DNA of 64,000 nucleotides from Pseudodesulfovibrio nedwellii (GTDB lineage: Bacteria; Desulfobacterota; Desulfovibrionia; Desulfovibrionales; Desulfovibrionaceae): positions 291,001-355,000 of the forward strand of contig NZ_AP026709.1 in the NCBI RefSeq assembly GCF_027923765.1, given 5' to 3'. The notes under the pieces are model-generated. The model did not search any database. It was not told where the DNA came from and worked only from the letters and a program-made list of their open reading frames with translations. This document shows, one piece after another, positions 6,102 to 14,874 of this stretch; positions within the stretch are counted from its first letter, which is position 1; the number at the start of each line of letters is the position of its first letter. The translations under genes and the position numbers were made by a program.

Positions 6102-9068
6102 ATGTCCGTGCCCACCGTAAACGTCACTGTTCAGGTCAACGACTCCGCTGGTGATCCGGTCAGTGATGCCCACGTTGTTGCCAAGCTGAAAACAGCCGAG
6201 AAGTATAACGGGTTTGTGATTCCGACATATGTTGAAGGTGAGACAGACGCTACCGGTTCGGTTGTCTTGGCGATGTTCCCCAATGAGCTCGGAACCGAGG
6301 GCAGCGAATACCGTGTGAAGATTATCAGCCCTATTACAGGCAAGAGCCTTATTTCATACGTCACGATCCCGAACGCCGATTGTAATCTGGCCGATGTTGC
6401 CGACCTTCCGCCGTATGACAAGCGGTCCATTTCTGTTGTGATGCAAGCTGACATCGACCAGAACTCCACAGATATTTCCACCAATGCTGATGGGATTGCC
6501 GCCAATGCCGCAGCTATTACAGCCGGTGCAGACGCGCAGACGGCCCACGAAGCAGACGTAGCAAACCCACACGGCGTCACCAAAACGCAAGTCGGGCTTG
6601 GTAACGTATTGGACGTCGAACAGGTTCCGGCCAGTGAGAAGGGCGTAGCAAACGGCGTGGCCGGACTCGACGCGGGCGGCAAGGTTCCAGTGTCTCAGCT
6701 TCCTGAAACAGTTGTTGGGGCCATGGAGTACAAAGGGACGTTTGTTCCGGCTTCTGGCTATCCTGCATCGCCTGACAAGGGAGATTATTACGCCGCCTCT
6801 GCTGATGGCTCGGTCAATACTACTGACTATGCCGTAGGAGATTGGGCGGTTTTCAACGGAGCGACATGGGATAAGCTCGACCGCACTGTGCAGCTTGCGA
6901 CGACCGAGATTCCCGGTGAAGTGGAACTCGCCACGGCTGCCGAAGCTATCGCACACACTTTGAGCGATAAAGCCGTCACCCCGGCTGGCTTGCTGGATAT
7001 TTACACCAAACTGCAAGGCATATTGACAGACAAGTGGCTGTTCGATTCGCTCCGTTTTTTGAACGAGTCGGGCGCGGACCTGATTTCCGGCGCGATGGTT
7101 GGGAGTGAGGGGCCGTGGAATACTACATTTATTGGCAGTCTTCCATTTGTCAGCGCGTACAATACAACTCGGACAATCGGCCCTACCAGAGTATGGGTGT
7201 TGAGTGATGGGGGCAGCGTGGATGCGTGGCCTAGTGATGCGTATGACCGCGAGACACTGGCAGTAGATAAAAAAATGTTTGCGATTACTAGCAACGGAGT
7301 ATTCCCCCTTGCCGTGGTGGTAGCGAGTGGCGGCAGCGTCTATGTTGAACTGACGCCAAAAGTAGGGCAAATAATCCCCGACCCAACGGGTGATGTGATG
7401 GTTGTTGTTGGAGAAGAGGACACCGCCAACAAAACCCCCGGCCCGATTACGCGGCCTGAAACATTCATCGGCAACGATGTTGACACTCCTGCCGAGATGT
7501 ACGCCGCGCTTAATGCAAGACGGGATGATAGTGCAAAGTTGAATGCCACACAGAATAAAATAGCAGAGCCGTTTGACTTTACAACAACGTGGGCTGCACA
7601 GAATTGTACCATTACAACGACTAGTGAAGTAGCTGCACCGAACAACAGTAAGCCTGTGTCTATAGGAACCGCAGTTACCGCAGACCCGCAGGCTCGTTAT
7701 ACTCTTACTGGTTTAGCTTCTGACATCTACACTGCCTCGATCTGGTTAAGAGGTAAGGGGTCTTCTATTGGAAAGCAGGCATCAATAGCTATTTATGATG
7801 GTGGTTATAAATTCTCTGATCCAGTGACTCTAAGTGCTGAATGGCAACGTATATCCGCAACTATGCTAACTGCGGGTATACCGACTCTTGTTCGCGTTGA
7901 CTTTATTGACTCGGCATCTACTGGAGAAGAGGCTTACTTGTGGGGAGCGGAGCTTGTCCAAGGCTCTACCCCTACCACCATCACTATCGACAACTCAACG
8001 CCACTGACCGACGTTGCCCCTGACCCGTACCTACTTGAAGATGGCGCTATCGCCGGTAGAGTGCTTAGTGGTGAGGCTACCGTACTTAACGGCGTAGCCA
8101 CAGCAGACTATGATGCCACAGGTGCATTGTCATATATCATGTATGAGGCTTTGCCCACATCTGTATCTATCATGGCTGTTGTCAATGTCACCGCGCTTAC
8201 AGGCACTCCATATATCCGCGAATGGAATGGTATAGACGCTAAACATACCCCACTAACATTAGGTAAAAATACAATCATCATACCCGCAGGAGTAGATGGA
8301 GGGTATGTGTATGTTGGTGCTGACGCTGTAGGCGAAAAAGTATCTTATGACCGTATCCACATCTACGAAATCGCAGATATCCCCGGCGTGTTGGACATTG
8401 GCTACAAAAGCGATCAAGGTTGGCAGAGTCAGTTGGGCGATGGGGTCCGCAAGACTTTTAAACTTGATCGTCCGGCCAAGGCCGCGCCGAGTGGGGTCTA
8501 TCGGTTCAATGGCACAACCTACGTCGAGGAAACCGGTTGGACTTTTGATGCTACGGCCAACTCTATCACGTTGACCACAGCTCTTGGCGTTTCCGAAACT
8601 CTCAAAATTGTATATACCCACGAAGCCTTAGTACCACGACCCGCTCCGACTCTTGAGGCCGTGGCACGTACTGGAGTCGTCCACTATACGCAGAGCGCAG
8701 GCAACGCCGACTTTGTGTCATGGCTGACTGGCAACGTGCCGACTGGCGCAACGGTTGCTATCGACTCGTCGGTGGTCAAGTCCTACCGCGAGGGTAGCGT
8801 GGGCCAGTTGGTCGACACCGTTAAGCACGACGCCATTGACCCCACCGCAAGCGGACATGGGGTTATCTGGACTGATGAGTTGGTAGAGTCGGGTGGTGAA
8901 TATTATGTCCAAATCCATTACGTGGAGGTGGTCGACCTTGCACAGCACAGTGGAGGTATTCCTGTCGTTGACTACGTAGTAACCACCGCGGATAACGACA
9001 CTCCTCCCAATATCCTTGAAAACGGCACGAAGCATGTTCCTACCGGCGTAGCCGTGCCGGGGGCGTAG
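6102..9068 (+). CDS. Phage tail fibre / receptor-binding protein (988 aa)
   Basis: Domains in order: an N-terminal beta domain (1-100) with Ig/carboxypeptidase-regulatory-like look (VNVTVQVNDSAGDPVSDAHV), possibly the virion attachment part; a helical trimerisation-like repeat (QADIDQNSTDISTNADGIAANAAAI, about 118-145); the classic fibre motif NPHGVTKTQVGLGNV (about 155-170); QLPETVVGAMEYKGTF followed by GDYYAAS...YAVGDWAVFNGATWDKLD (about 199-262), a common fibre-shaft module; a beta-rich C-terminal two-thirds with a carbohydrate-binding-like jelly roll (about 510-640, ending AYLWGAELVQGS). The section from about base 7,540 to 8,370 is visibly more AT-rich than its flanks, suggesting an exchanged receptor-binding module. 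It should bind a host surface polysaccharide or protein. Confidence 0.8.
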   Translation: MSVPTVNVTVQVNDSAGDPVSDAHVVAKLKTAEKYNGFVIPTYVEGETDATGSVVLAMFPNELGTEGSEYRVKIISPITGKSLISYVTIPNADCNLADVADLPPYDKRSISVVMQADIDQNSTDISTNADGIAANAAAITAGADAQTAHEADVANPHGVTKTQVGLGNVLDVEQVPASEKGVANGVAGLDAGGKVPVSQLPETVVGAMEYKGTFVPASGYPASPDKGDYYAASADGSVNTTDYAVGDWAVFNGATWDKLDRTVQLATTEIPGEVELATAAEAIAHTLSDKAVTPAGLLDIYTKLQGILTDKWLFDSLRFLNESGADLISGAMVGSEGPWNTTFIGSLPFVSAYNTTRTIGPTRVWVLSDGGSVDAWPSDAYDRETLAVDKKMFAITSNGVFPLAVVVASGGSVYVELTPKVGQIIPDPTGDVMVVVGEEDTANKTPGPITRPETFIGNDVDTPAEMYAALNARRDDSAKLNATQNKIAEPFDFTTTWAAQNCTITTTSEVAAPNNSKPVSIGTAVTADPQARYTLTGLASDIYTASIWLRGKGSSIGKQASIAIYDGGYKFSDPVTLSAEWQRISATMLTAGIPTLVRVDFIDSASTGEEAYLWGAELVQGSTPTTITIDNSTPLTDVAPDPYLLEDGAIAGRVLSGEATVLNGVATADYDATGALSYIMYEALPTSVSIMAVVNVTALTGTPYIREWNGIDAKHTPLTLGKNTIIIPAGVDGGYVYVGADAVGEKVSYDRIHIYEIADIPGVLDIGYKSDQGWQSQLGDGVRKTFKLDRPAKAAPSGVYRFNGTTYVEETGWTFDATANSITLTTALGVSETLKIVYTHEALVPRPAPTLEAVARTGVVHYTQSAGNADFVSWLTGNVPTGATVAIDSSVVKSYREGSVGQLVDTVKHDAIDPTASGHGVIWTDELVESGGEYYVQIHYVEVVDLAQHSGGIPVVDYVVTTADNDTPPNILENGTKHVPTGVAVPGA

Positions 9069-9070
9069 AA

Positions 9071-9442
9071 ATGATTATCTACACCAACTCCCGCCGTCTG
9101 GTCCCTGAGCAATTCGCGGGTCGTGCAATCGGCCCGGTCGCCTTCATTCTGAAAAAGTGCCGTGATGATACCGGTCTTCGCGCGCATGAGCAGAAGCACA
9201 TAGACGATTTTAATGCTGCACCTTGGAAAACCTTCTGGTCTTGGCTGAGGGGAGATAAAAAGTGGAAGCTGAGAAGTGAAGTCCGAGCCTATGCGGTTCA
9301 ATGTCTTGACGAGTCCAAGCCAATCTCCGTCTACAAGGCCGCAGCATTTATTGCCACGCGGTACGGACTCGATATCTCTGAACAGGATGCTTACCTGTTG
9401 CTGGCACAGCAAATAGGCAAGATCGAAAGGGGGCTTGCCTGA
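9071..9442 (+). CDS. Small HExxH zincin-like phage protein
   Basis: 123 aa with a clear HExxH zinc-peptidase motif at residues 39-43 (HEQKH), followed by IDDF and about 25 residues later by acidic residues in KLRSEVRAYAVQCLD that could supply the third zinc ligand. No signal peptide or membrane segment is present. It lies between the tail fibre and nozzle genes, starting two bases after the fibre stop and overlapping the next gene by one base (TGATG). Possible roles are maturation of a tail protein or peptidoglycan/cell-wall attack during entry. The motif supports metal binding but not a substrate. Confidence 0.6.
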   Translation: MIIYTNSRRLVPEQFAGRAIGPVAFILKKCRDDTGLRAHEQKHIDDFNAAPWKTFWSWLRGDKKWKLRSEVRAYAVQCLDESKPISVYKAAAFIATRYGLDISEQDAYLLLAQQIGKIERGLA

Positions 9443-11109
9443 TGCCCGCACCTATTGTGGTCCCTGCCTTTTTTGCAACGAAGCCGCGCATTTCTCCCAA
9501 ACACTTGGAAGCGGTCAACGCCCAAGTCTCTCAGAATTGCAATACCAAACGCGGGATTCTTTCCCCGCTTATGGACTTGGAAGCTCAGAACCCAAACCCG
9601 ATTTCGAAAGCGGGTGCTATTCGCTCGATCTACAAACTCAAGGACGGGACTTGGCTGTACTGGTCGAGCGTGGTGGATGTGGTTGAAGCTGCCGTCAACG
9701 ATGCTGATAGCCGTATCCACTTCACTGGAGACAGCTACCCGAAGCAAACTGACGCAACTTTGGCAACGAGTGGGGCGGCTGACACCTACCCGACCGAGAC
9801 AAAGCGGCTTGGTCTTCCGAAGCCTTCCGCGCCTTTGAATGTACAACTTTCCCCGGCCAGTGTCGCGGAAGACGCAGAAATTGAACGGTCCACCTCCTAC
9901 GTTTACACCTACGTCACTTCATGGGGTGAGGAATCAGAGCCTTCCGACCCGACCGGAGTCTTTGAGGTCAAAACGGGACAATCTTGCGTCCTGACGAACT
10001 TTACCCCTCCGACCTTGGCCGGGGTGTCTATTTCTCATTATCGTGTCTACAGATTGAATTCTGGTGATTCTTCTGCCGAGTTTCAGCTTGTGCCGTACTC
10101 CTCTTCGGCTGACGACATCCCTGCGAGCGATACGAGTTTCACCGACAACGTTGCCGATTCTGATTTGAGTTCCGAGGTTCTGCCTACTGAGAATTGGAAC
10201 AAACTGCCGGATGATGCTTTTGGCTTGATGCACACAGGCAACGGGCTGTTTTTCGCGTTTAAGGACAAGGAAGTTTATCCTTCAGAGTCGTATATCCCAT
10301 ATGCTTACCCTTGGAATTTTCGTCTTTCTGTACCCCACGACATCGTGACCGGCGGCTACTTCAATCAAACGGTTGTGGTGCTGACCACGGGCCATGCTCA
10401 TTTAATTGGCGGTCTTGATCCCGAATCCCTGTCCATGGACAAGGTGTCTTACAATCAGGCTTGTATTTCCAAACGGTCGGTGGCCAACTCTCCAGGCGGC
10501 GTAATTTATGCCTCGCCTGATGGGTTGGTTATGATTGGTCCTGAAGGTCAAACGGTTTTGACTCGCAGCGTCTACACCAAGAAGCAATGGCGGGATTTGC
10601 CGACTTCTTCATTGATCGGGTTCTATCAAGACGGTCAGTATATCGGATTCTTCGAAGGGACCGGAAACGGCATTATCTTCGACTTTGAATCGCAGGACAT
10701 CGGCAATATTTCCCTTGTGGGGAAAAAGGTCTACGGCGGCTATGTCGATACCGAAGACGACGCGCTGTACCTCCTGACCTACGACGACACGGATTACCGG
10801 ATCGAGAAGTGGGAAGGCGCGGCCACGGCCATGACCTACACATGGAAGAGCAAGGATTTCTTCTATTCGACCGCGCTGAACCTGGGCGCAGCCCGAATCA
10901 TGGGTAAGCAGGCCGTCGGTGATCCGGTTTACTTCAAGGTGTACCGCAATGGTGTTCACCAAGAAACCAAGATCATAACCAATGACGAACCGTTCCGTCT
11001 GACCAACGGCGTGAAGGGATACGATTGGGAGTTTCAGGTAGAAGGCACGGCGAAAGTGTTTGAAGTCCGTATGGCCGCAAGTATCACGGAGTTGCAGTAT
11101 GCCGGTTAG
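9442..11109 (+). CDS. Phage tail nozzle / stabilisation protein (propeller-like)
   Basis: 555 aa, almost entirely beta. The N-terminus (PAPIVVPAFFATKPRISPKHLE...AQVSQNCNTKRGILSPL) is typical of podovirus tube/nozzle proteins. A fibronectin-III-like insert (about 128-205, YVYTYVTSWGEESEPS) precedes repeated four-stranded units (GLFFAFKDKEVYPSESY, YASPDGLVMIGPEGQ, YQDGQYIGFFEG, DDALYLLTYDD) that look like propeller blades. In podoviruses this protein forms the hexameric nozzle below the adaptor ring and plugs the DNA channel. Its start overlaps the preceding stop codon. The distal end overlaps the next gene by 11 bases when the SD-supported start at 11,099 is used. Confidence 0.68.
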   Translation: MPAPIVVPAFFATKPRISPKHLEAVNAQVSQNCNTKRGILSPLMDLEAQNPNPISKAGAIRSIYKLKDGTWLYWSSVVDVVEAAVNDADSRIHFTGDSYPKQTDATLATSGAADTYPTETKRLGLPKPSAPLNVQLSPASVAEDAEIERSTSYVYTYVTSWGEESEPSDPTGVFEVKTGQSCVLTNFTPPTLAGVSISHYRVYRLNSGDSSAEFQLVPYSSSADDIPASDTSFTDNVADSDLSSEVLPTENWNKLPDDAFGLMHTGNGLFFAFKDKEVYPSESYIPYAYPWNFRLSVPHDIVTGGYFNQTVVVLTTGHAHLIGGLDPESLSMDKVSYNQACISKRSVANSPGGVIYASPDGLVMIGPEGQTVLTRSVYTKKQWRDLPTSSLIGFYQDGQYIGFFEGTGNGIIFDFESQDIGNISLVGKKVYGGYVDTEDDALYLLTYDDTDYRIEKWEGAATAMTYTWKSKDFFYSTALNLGAARIMGKQAVGDPVYFKVYRNGVHQETKIITNDEPFRLTNGVKGYDWEFQVEGTAKVFEVRMAASITELQYAG

Positions 11110-13234
11110 AGGCAAGCAATCTCCAAACCTTCCGGCTGTTCCTGCCGGAGTGGACGCTTCAACCAAAGCGTTCCTTACTGCCGTCAAAGAAACAATTGAA
11201 ACCATGCAGGGCAAGCGCAGGAATACCGCGCTCAAGGCCGTGGTGACGTTTGAAGACTTGCAGAAGATGGGGCTCAAGGTCAGTCAAAAGGGTGTCGGTA
11301 CGGACGCGGAGTACGACTTCTCTCGCATTGTTCGTGGTGACAGTGTGCCAAACCCGCCGCGTGATCTGGCTGTTACGTCCATGGTCGTGTCCAACAAACT
11401 GACTTGGACCAATCCGTCATACAACAGCGACTTGAGCCACGTTGAAATATACTGCGCGTTTGGCTCGCAGAGTATCAGCGACGCAATCCGAGTCGGTATC
11501 TACTCGTTCCCGAGCAAAGAGAATTACAAGGCGATCGGGGAGTTCATTCATTCCGGCCTGAATACCAAAGCTTCACATACTTACTGGCTCAGAACACAGA
11601 ACTGGCCCGGTAATCATTCGCCATGGGAACCGAACAACGGCGGGCGAGTCGTCCCTGCCGATTCCTCGGCCACGATCAACGATTTGTTGTCCTCGCTGAC
11701 TGACGACAACAAATACGACACTATTCATCGAGTCATTGCCGACTCGTTTCAGGTGTTGCAGCCGAGCGCAGGGCTTGAAAGTCCGGTTCCGGTCTTTGTG
11801 GTCGGTACGGTGGACGGTCAGACCGCTATCGGCGTCAACGGTGATATGTTTGTGGATGGCGCGATCCTGACCAAGCATTTGGATGGCAACATTATCAACG
11901 GTGCATTTCTGTCTGCCTCTGCTCAGATTGAGCTTGGGGTAGATGGGCTTTTTCGTTTTATGGAAGGGGCCAAAATTTTTGGCGGTGACGGGAATTTCCT
12001 GCTTGATACTACTGGTGGCGTTACCCGCTTAATGATGGGGCCGAATGGAGCTCTCGATGTCAACGGGAACGTAGCAGTCGGCAAGGATTATATGCTTATG
12101 ACCGGCAGCGATATCACCTATTATCGTTGGTTTGGCGGCGCACACCGGGAATACAAGTCTCTAAAAAGGATGGAGCAGGGGTGGGTGTCAAACGGAGTAT
12201 GGCTGACGTTGCCCGGTTATTGGGTTACGCCGCCCAAGATCCAACTTTCTCCACGGAATTTAAAGACGTTCGATAAGGACAACAACACAGTTCACCAATC
12301 GTTAAACATGGAAGTTACTGACATTGAAGAGGTCAGCGGCACCCCTAATGTCTACAGATTTATGAGCAATGCTCGGCTTGTCATCGCAGCCGGGACTGTT
12401 GATTTTGATGTGTTGCTTTCTAAATCAGAAGATCAGGATGGAGTTGCTGCACAAACAGCTTCATATACGACACCCCCTTATTGTTCGGCGTGTACCATTG
12501 ACTATGAGTTTAAGGCGAATAAGCCAACCGATACCGTCGGCATATGGCATAAAAGAACCGCAATTTTGAGTGTCTATGTGGATGGTGTTGTGGAAGATAC
12601 GAGGTCTATAACAACCTCTTCAACTGGATATTATCCCGGTAGCATTTCCATTTCGGGGCTTACGGCCTCGGCCACAGGTCACTCGGTTTATCTTAAATTG
12701 TCAGCAACGGACGACGGGGCGAACACGTTTCCAGCGTCTATGTCATATGACACGCAAGAGGCTTCTTCCCTTAATAACACCCTCTCCGGCGTATGGATCG
12801 GGCAGTCTGTTCATAGTGACTCTTTTAGTATCCCGGCAGCTTCTACCCCCTCGGATGGGGCTTGGGAGCTATATCAAATAGATATCTCGGGCAACCTGAC
12901 GAATACCCACACCGTAACAAATGACTTTGTTGCGAAAGTTTCAATTGGTGGAGTGACCGTGACTTGTTTGGGGGCTGCTGGAACGGCAACTTTTAGTGGG
13001 ACAGGGACAACCTCGCTAACGTCTTCACCTACATCAGGGTCACTATCCCACAGTACAAACAGCTATATGACTAATACCGCCACGCTGAATAGCGTTGGCT
13101 ATACTGCGTATTGGCGCAAAGGCACTGACGCGCTTTTGACCAAAGTAGAATTTACTTCCATTTCCGTAACTTTAACCGGGGCGAATACCCTGGCAGAGGG
13201 CACGGTCAATTACATGGCGATCAGTGAGGAATAA
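11099..13234 (+). CDS. Large tail protein, fibre-like (711 aa)
   Basis: I place the start at the ATG at 11,099, with GGAG about seven bases upstream, rather than the in-frame GTG at 11,060. N-terminal helices (residues about 12-45, MPVRGKQ then VKETIETMQGKRRNTA) precede a fibronectin-III-like domain (PNPPRDLAVTSMVVSNKLTWTNP) and a region resembling the C-terminal part of host-specificity tail proteins (VGTVDGQTAIGVNGDMFVDGAILTKHLDG, then GNFLLDTTGGVTRLMMG). The final ~280 residues are Ser/Thr/Gly-rich beta sequence of different character and lower GC. This is likely an exchangeable receptor-contact or decoration module. It is probably a second fibre or side structure. Confidence 0.6.
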   Translation: MPVRGKQSPNLPAVPAGVDASTKAFLTAVKETIETMQGKRRNTALKAVVTFEDLQKMGLKVSQKGVGTDAEYDFSRIVRGDSVPNPPRDLAVTSMVVSNKLTWTNPSYNSDLSHVEIYCAFGSQSISDAIRVGIYSFPSKENYKAIGEFIHSGLNTKASHTYWLRTQNWPGNHSPWEPNNGGRVVPADSSATINDLLSSLTDDNKYDTIHRVIADSFQVLQPSAGLESPVPVFVVGTVDGQTAIGVNGDMFVDGAILTKHLDGNIINGAFLSASAQIELGVDGLFRFMEGAKIFGGDGNFLLDTTGGVTRLMMGPNGALDVNGNVAVGKDYMLMTGSDITYYRWFGGAHREYKSLKRMEQGWVSNGVWLTLPGYWVTPPKIQLSPRNLKTFDKDNNTVHQSLNMEVTDIEEVSGTPNVYRFMSNARLVIAAGTVDFDVLLSKSEDQDGVAAQTASYTTPPYCSACTIDYEFKANKPTDTVGIWHKRTAILSVYVDGVVEDTRSITTSSTGYYPGSISISGLTASATGHSVYLKLSATDDGANTFPASMSYDTQEASSLNNTLSGVWIGQSVHSDSFSIPAASTPSDGAWELYQIDISGNLTNTHTVTNDFVAKVSIGGVTVTCLGAAGTATFSGTGTTSLTSSPTSGSLSHSTNSYMTNTATLNSVGYTAYWRKGTDALLTKVEFTSISVTLTGANTLAEGTVNYMAISEE

Positions 13235-13239
13235 TTAAC

Positions 13240-13704
13240 ATGACAGGAAAAGACCAACAGATTGCAGCCGAACAGCGTGAAAGGTGGCTTGGCATTCTTA
13301 AGGGTGATCTCGGAGCCGTTCAGTTTGTCAATGACATCGGTTTCATTTCCCATGTTTGGGATGATCTCGTAGATGGCGACTCCCCAACCGTTGACAATGT
13401 AAATAAAGCCTTTTGGCTTGCTCTGGTCGGTTTGAAAGAAAACCCGTTCTATCAGCGTCATCGTGCGGAATTGGTTCCGCTCATGCGGTCATATATTAAC
13501 TGCTGGCTTGATTCGAACATCATGGAACGAGGGAACGACCACGCCAAAAGCGTGGCATTTGTTCTCCGCGACATGGTGTCTGACATCGTTTGTCAGTGCG
13601 CATATCTAGTCGGCGGATATGATTGGATGCGTCAAGTCTCGCCACAAATCAGGGAAGTCGTTTTTGATGAACCCCTGAACAACTTTTTGGAGGAAAGAGC
13701 ATGA
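13240..13704 (+). CDS. Helical phage protein of unknown function (154 aa)
   Basis: I recognise no family with confidence. The protein appears all-helical. Acidic WDDLVDGD (D41, D42, D45) occurs in one helix end and NDHAKS (in MERGNDHAKSVAFVLRDM) about 50 residues later. The two acidic clusters are reminiscent of metal/diphosphate-binding helical folds, but the similarity is only at motif level. It sits between a tail-fibre gene and the ejection-protein genes. Its TGA overlaps the ATG of the next gene by four bases (ATGA), so it is translated together with it. It may be a virion chaperone or minor tail component. Confidence 0.5.
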   Translation: MTGKDQQIAAEQRERWLGILKGDLGAVQFVNDIGFISHVWDDLVDGDSPTVDNVNKAFWLALVGLKENPFYQRHRAELVPLMRSYINCWLDSNIMERGNDHAKSVAFVLRDMVSDIVCQCAYLVGGYDWMRQVSPQIREVVFDEPLNNFLEERA

Positions 13705-14873
13705 GTCTTGGAGGCGACAGCGGTGGGAGCTCCACCAGTTACCAGATTGATCCGGAGTCTTCGCGACGTCTTGCGGCAGTATCAGAACGCCAACAGGACC
13801 AATCCGAAAAGATGTTCAACCTCTACGAAGAATCTTTTTTGCCTTATGAAAAGGATATGATTGCCTATAATCAGGCGCTTTTGCCCTTTTCTCAGGAACT
13901 TTCTCAAAAACAACTTGAATCAGAAAGTAATCTTCTGCCCTTACGTGAAGAGGCTACGGCCATGGGGTTGCAGGAGATGATGGATGACATTGAGTTGAAT
14001 AAACCACTCAAAGAACGTCAAGTCCAAGAGCAACTGCGTGATTTGGACGCAAGCGCTCCTGTTCGTGACCAGTTCTTTGCTGAAGCAGCCAAAGGGCCGG
14101 ATTACGAGGGGGCCATGGGCAGGGCAACCGCAAATGTTGCGAGCGCATATAAAGACGCTGACGCGATAACACGGCGGTCCATATCTCGAATGGGCGCAAA
14201 TCCGAATTCAGGTCGAACCGAAGGACGTTTGACGGCCATGGGCCTTGGACGTGCAAAAGATACCGCCTTTGGAAAGGAACAGGCCCATATCAATGAAGAC
14301 GATAAGTCTTTTAACAAAATGACTACGGCCATGCAGATGCGTGCGCCGACCACAGGTGTCAATACTGGTGTGGCCGCAAGTGGCGTGACCGGTCAGACCG
14401 GCGCTCAACGTCAAGTTGGTAACTACAGTCTCCAAAATCCGGCGAACCTTGGCTCGCAATTGCTTGCCGGGGCTGGTTCGACCGCAGCCGCAGGGCGCAT
14501 TACCGGTCAGACCACAACAACCAAAGGCAACGGGTTTTCTGACTTCTTGGGCAAAGCAGGAGGCACCGCGGCAGGCGTTGGCATGACTGCCATGATGATG
14601 AGCTCAAAGCGGTGGAAACAGGATATTAGGCCGATTGAATATGGGCCGGATGCAATTGATTCACTGAAGCCTGTTCATTTCGCCTACAAGAAGGCACCTG
14701 GTGAGGATCGAATTGGTTTCATTGCAGAAGACCTCGACAAGACTGTGCCTGAAGTCGTCGCTTATGGCGAAGATGGACTGCCGCTTGGCATTCGAATCGG
14801 TGAGTTGATGCCGTTGCTGGTGTCTTCGATTCAAGACCTGAGAAAACGGGTTGAAACCATGGAGGTACAATAG
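13701..14873 (+). CDS. Ejection/internal virion-type protein with C-terminal S74 chaperone-like domain
   Basis: 390 aa. Residues 1-215 are helical and Gln/Glu/Ala-rich, like small ejection proteins (PESSRRLAAVSERQQDQSEKM; ADAITRRSISRMGANPNSGR is a stretch common in podovirus internal core proteins). A Gly/Thr-rich linker with a small hydrophobic patch (AGGTAAGVGMTAMMM) follows. Residues from about 301 on form a peptidase-S74 intramolecular-chaperone-like domain: SSKRWKQDI (S301/S302, K303, K306), then SLKPVHFAYKKAPGEDRIGFIAEDLDKTVPEVV and a terminal coiled coil. S74 domains normally sit on tail spikes, trimerise them and cut themselves off before the conserved serine. Here the domain is on what looks like an internal protein. 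Confidence 0.65.
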   Translation: MSLGGDSGGSSTSYQIDPESSRRLAAVSERQQDQSEKMFNLYEESFLPYEKDMIAYNQALLPFSQELSQKQLESESNLLPLREEATAMGLQEMMDDIELNKPLKERQVQEQLRDLDASAPVRDQFFAEAAKGPDYEGAMGRATANVASAYKDADAITRRSISRMGANPNSGRTEGRLTAMGLGRAKDTAFGKEQAHINEDDKSFNKMTTAMQMRAPTTGVNTGVAASGVTGQTGAQRQVGNYSLQNPANLGSQLLAGAGSTAAAGRITGQTTTTKGNGFSDFLGKAGGTAAGVGMTAMMMSSKRWKQDIRPIEYGPDAIDSLKPVHFAYKKAPGEDRIGFIAEDLDKTVPEVVAYGEDGLPLGIRIGELMPLLVSSIQDLRKRVETMEVQ

Positions 14874-14874
14874 C

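Noticed and set aside
6354..7370. 338-codon minus-strand frame inside the tail fibre gene
   Set aside because: Cys/Arg-rich composition of an antisense translation; no start signal.
6102..13234. Possible diversity-generating retroelement target in the tail fibre genes
   Set aside because: No reverse transcriptase, no repeated template/variable pair and no C-type-lectin end were seen in the window.
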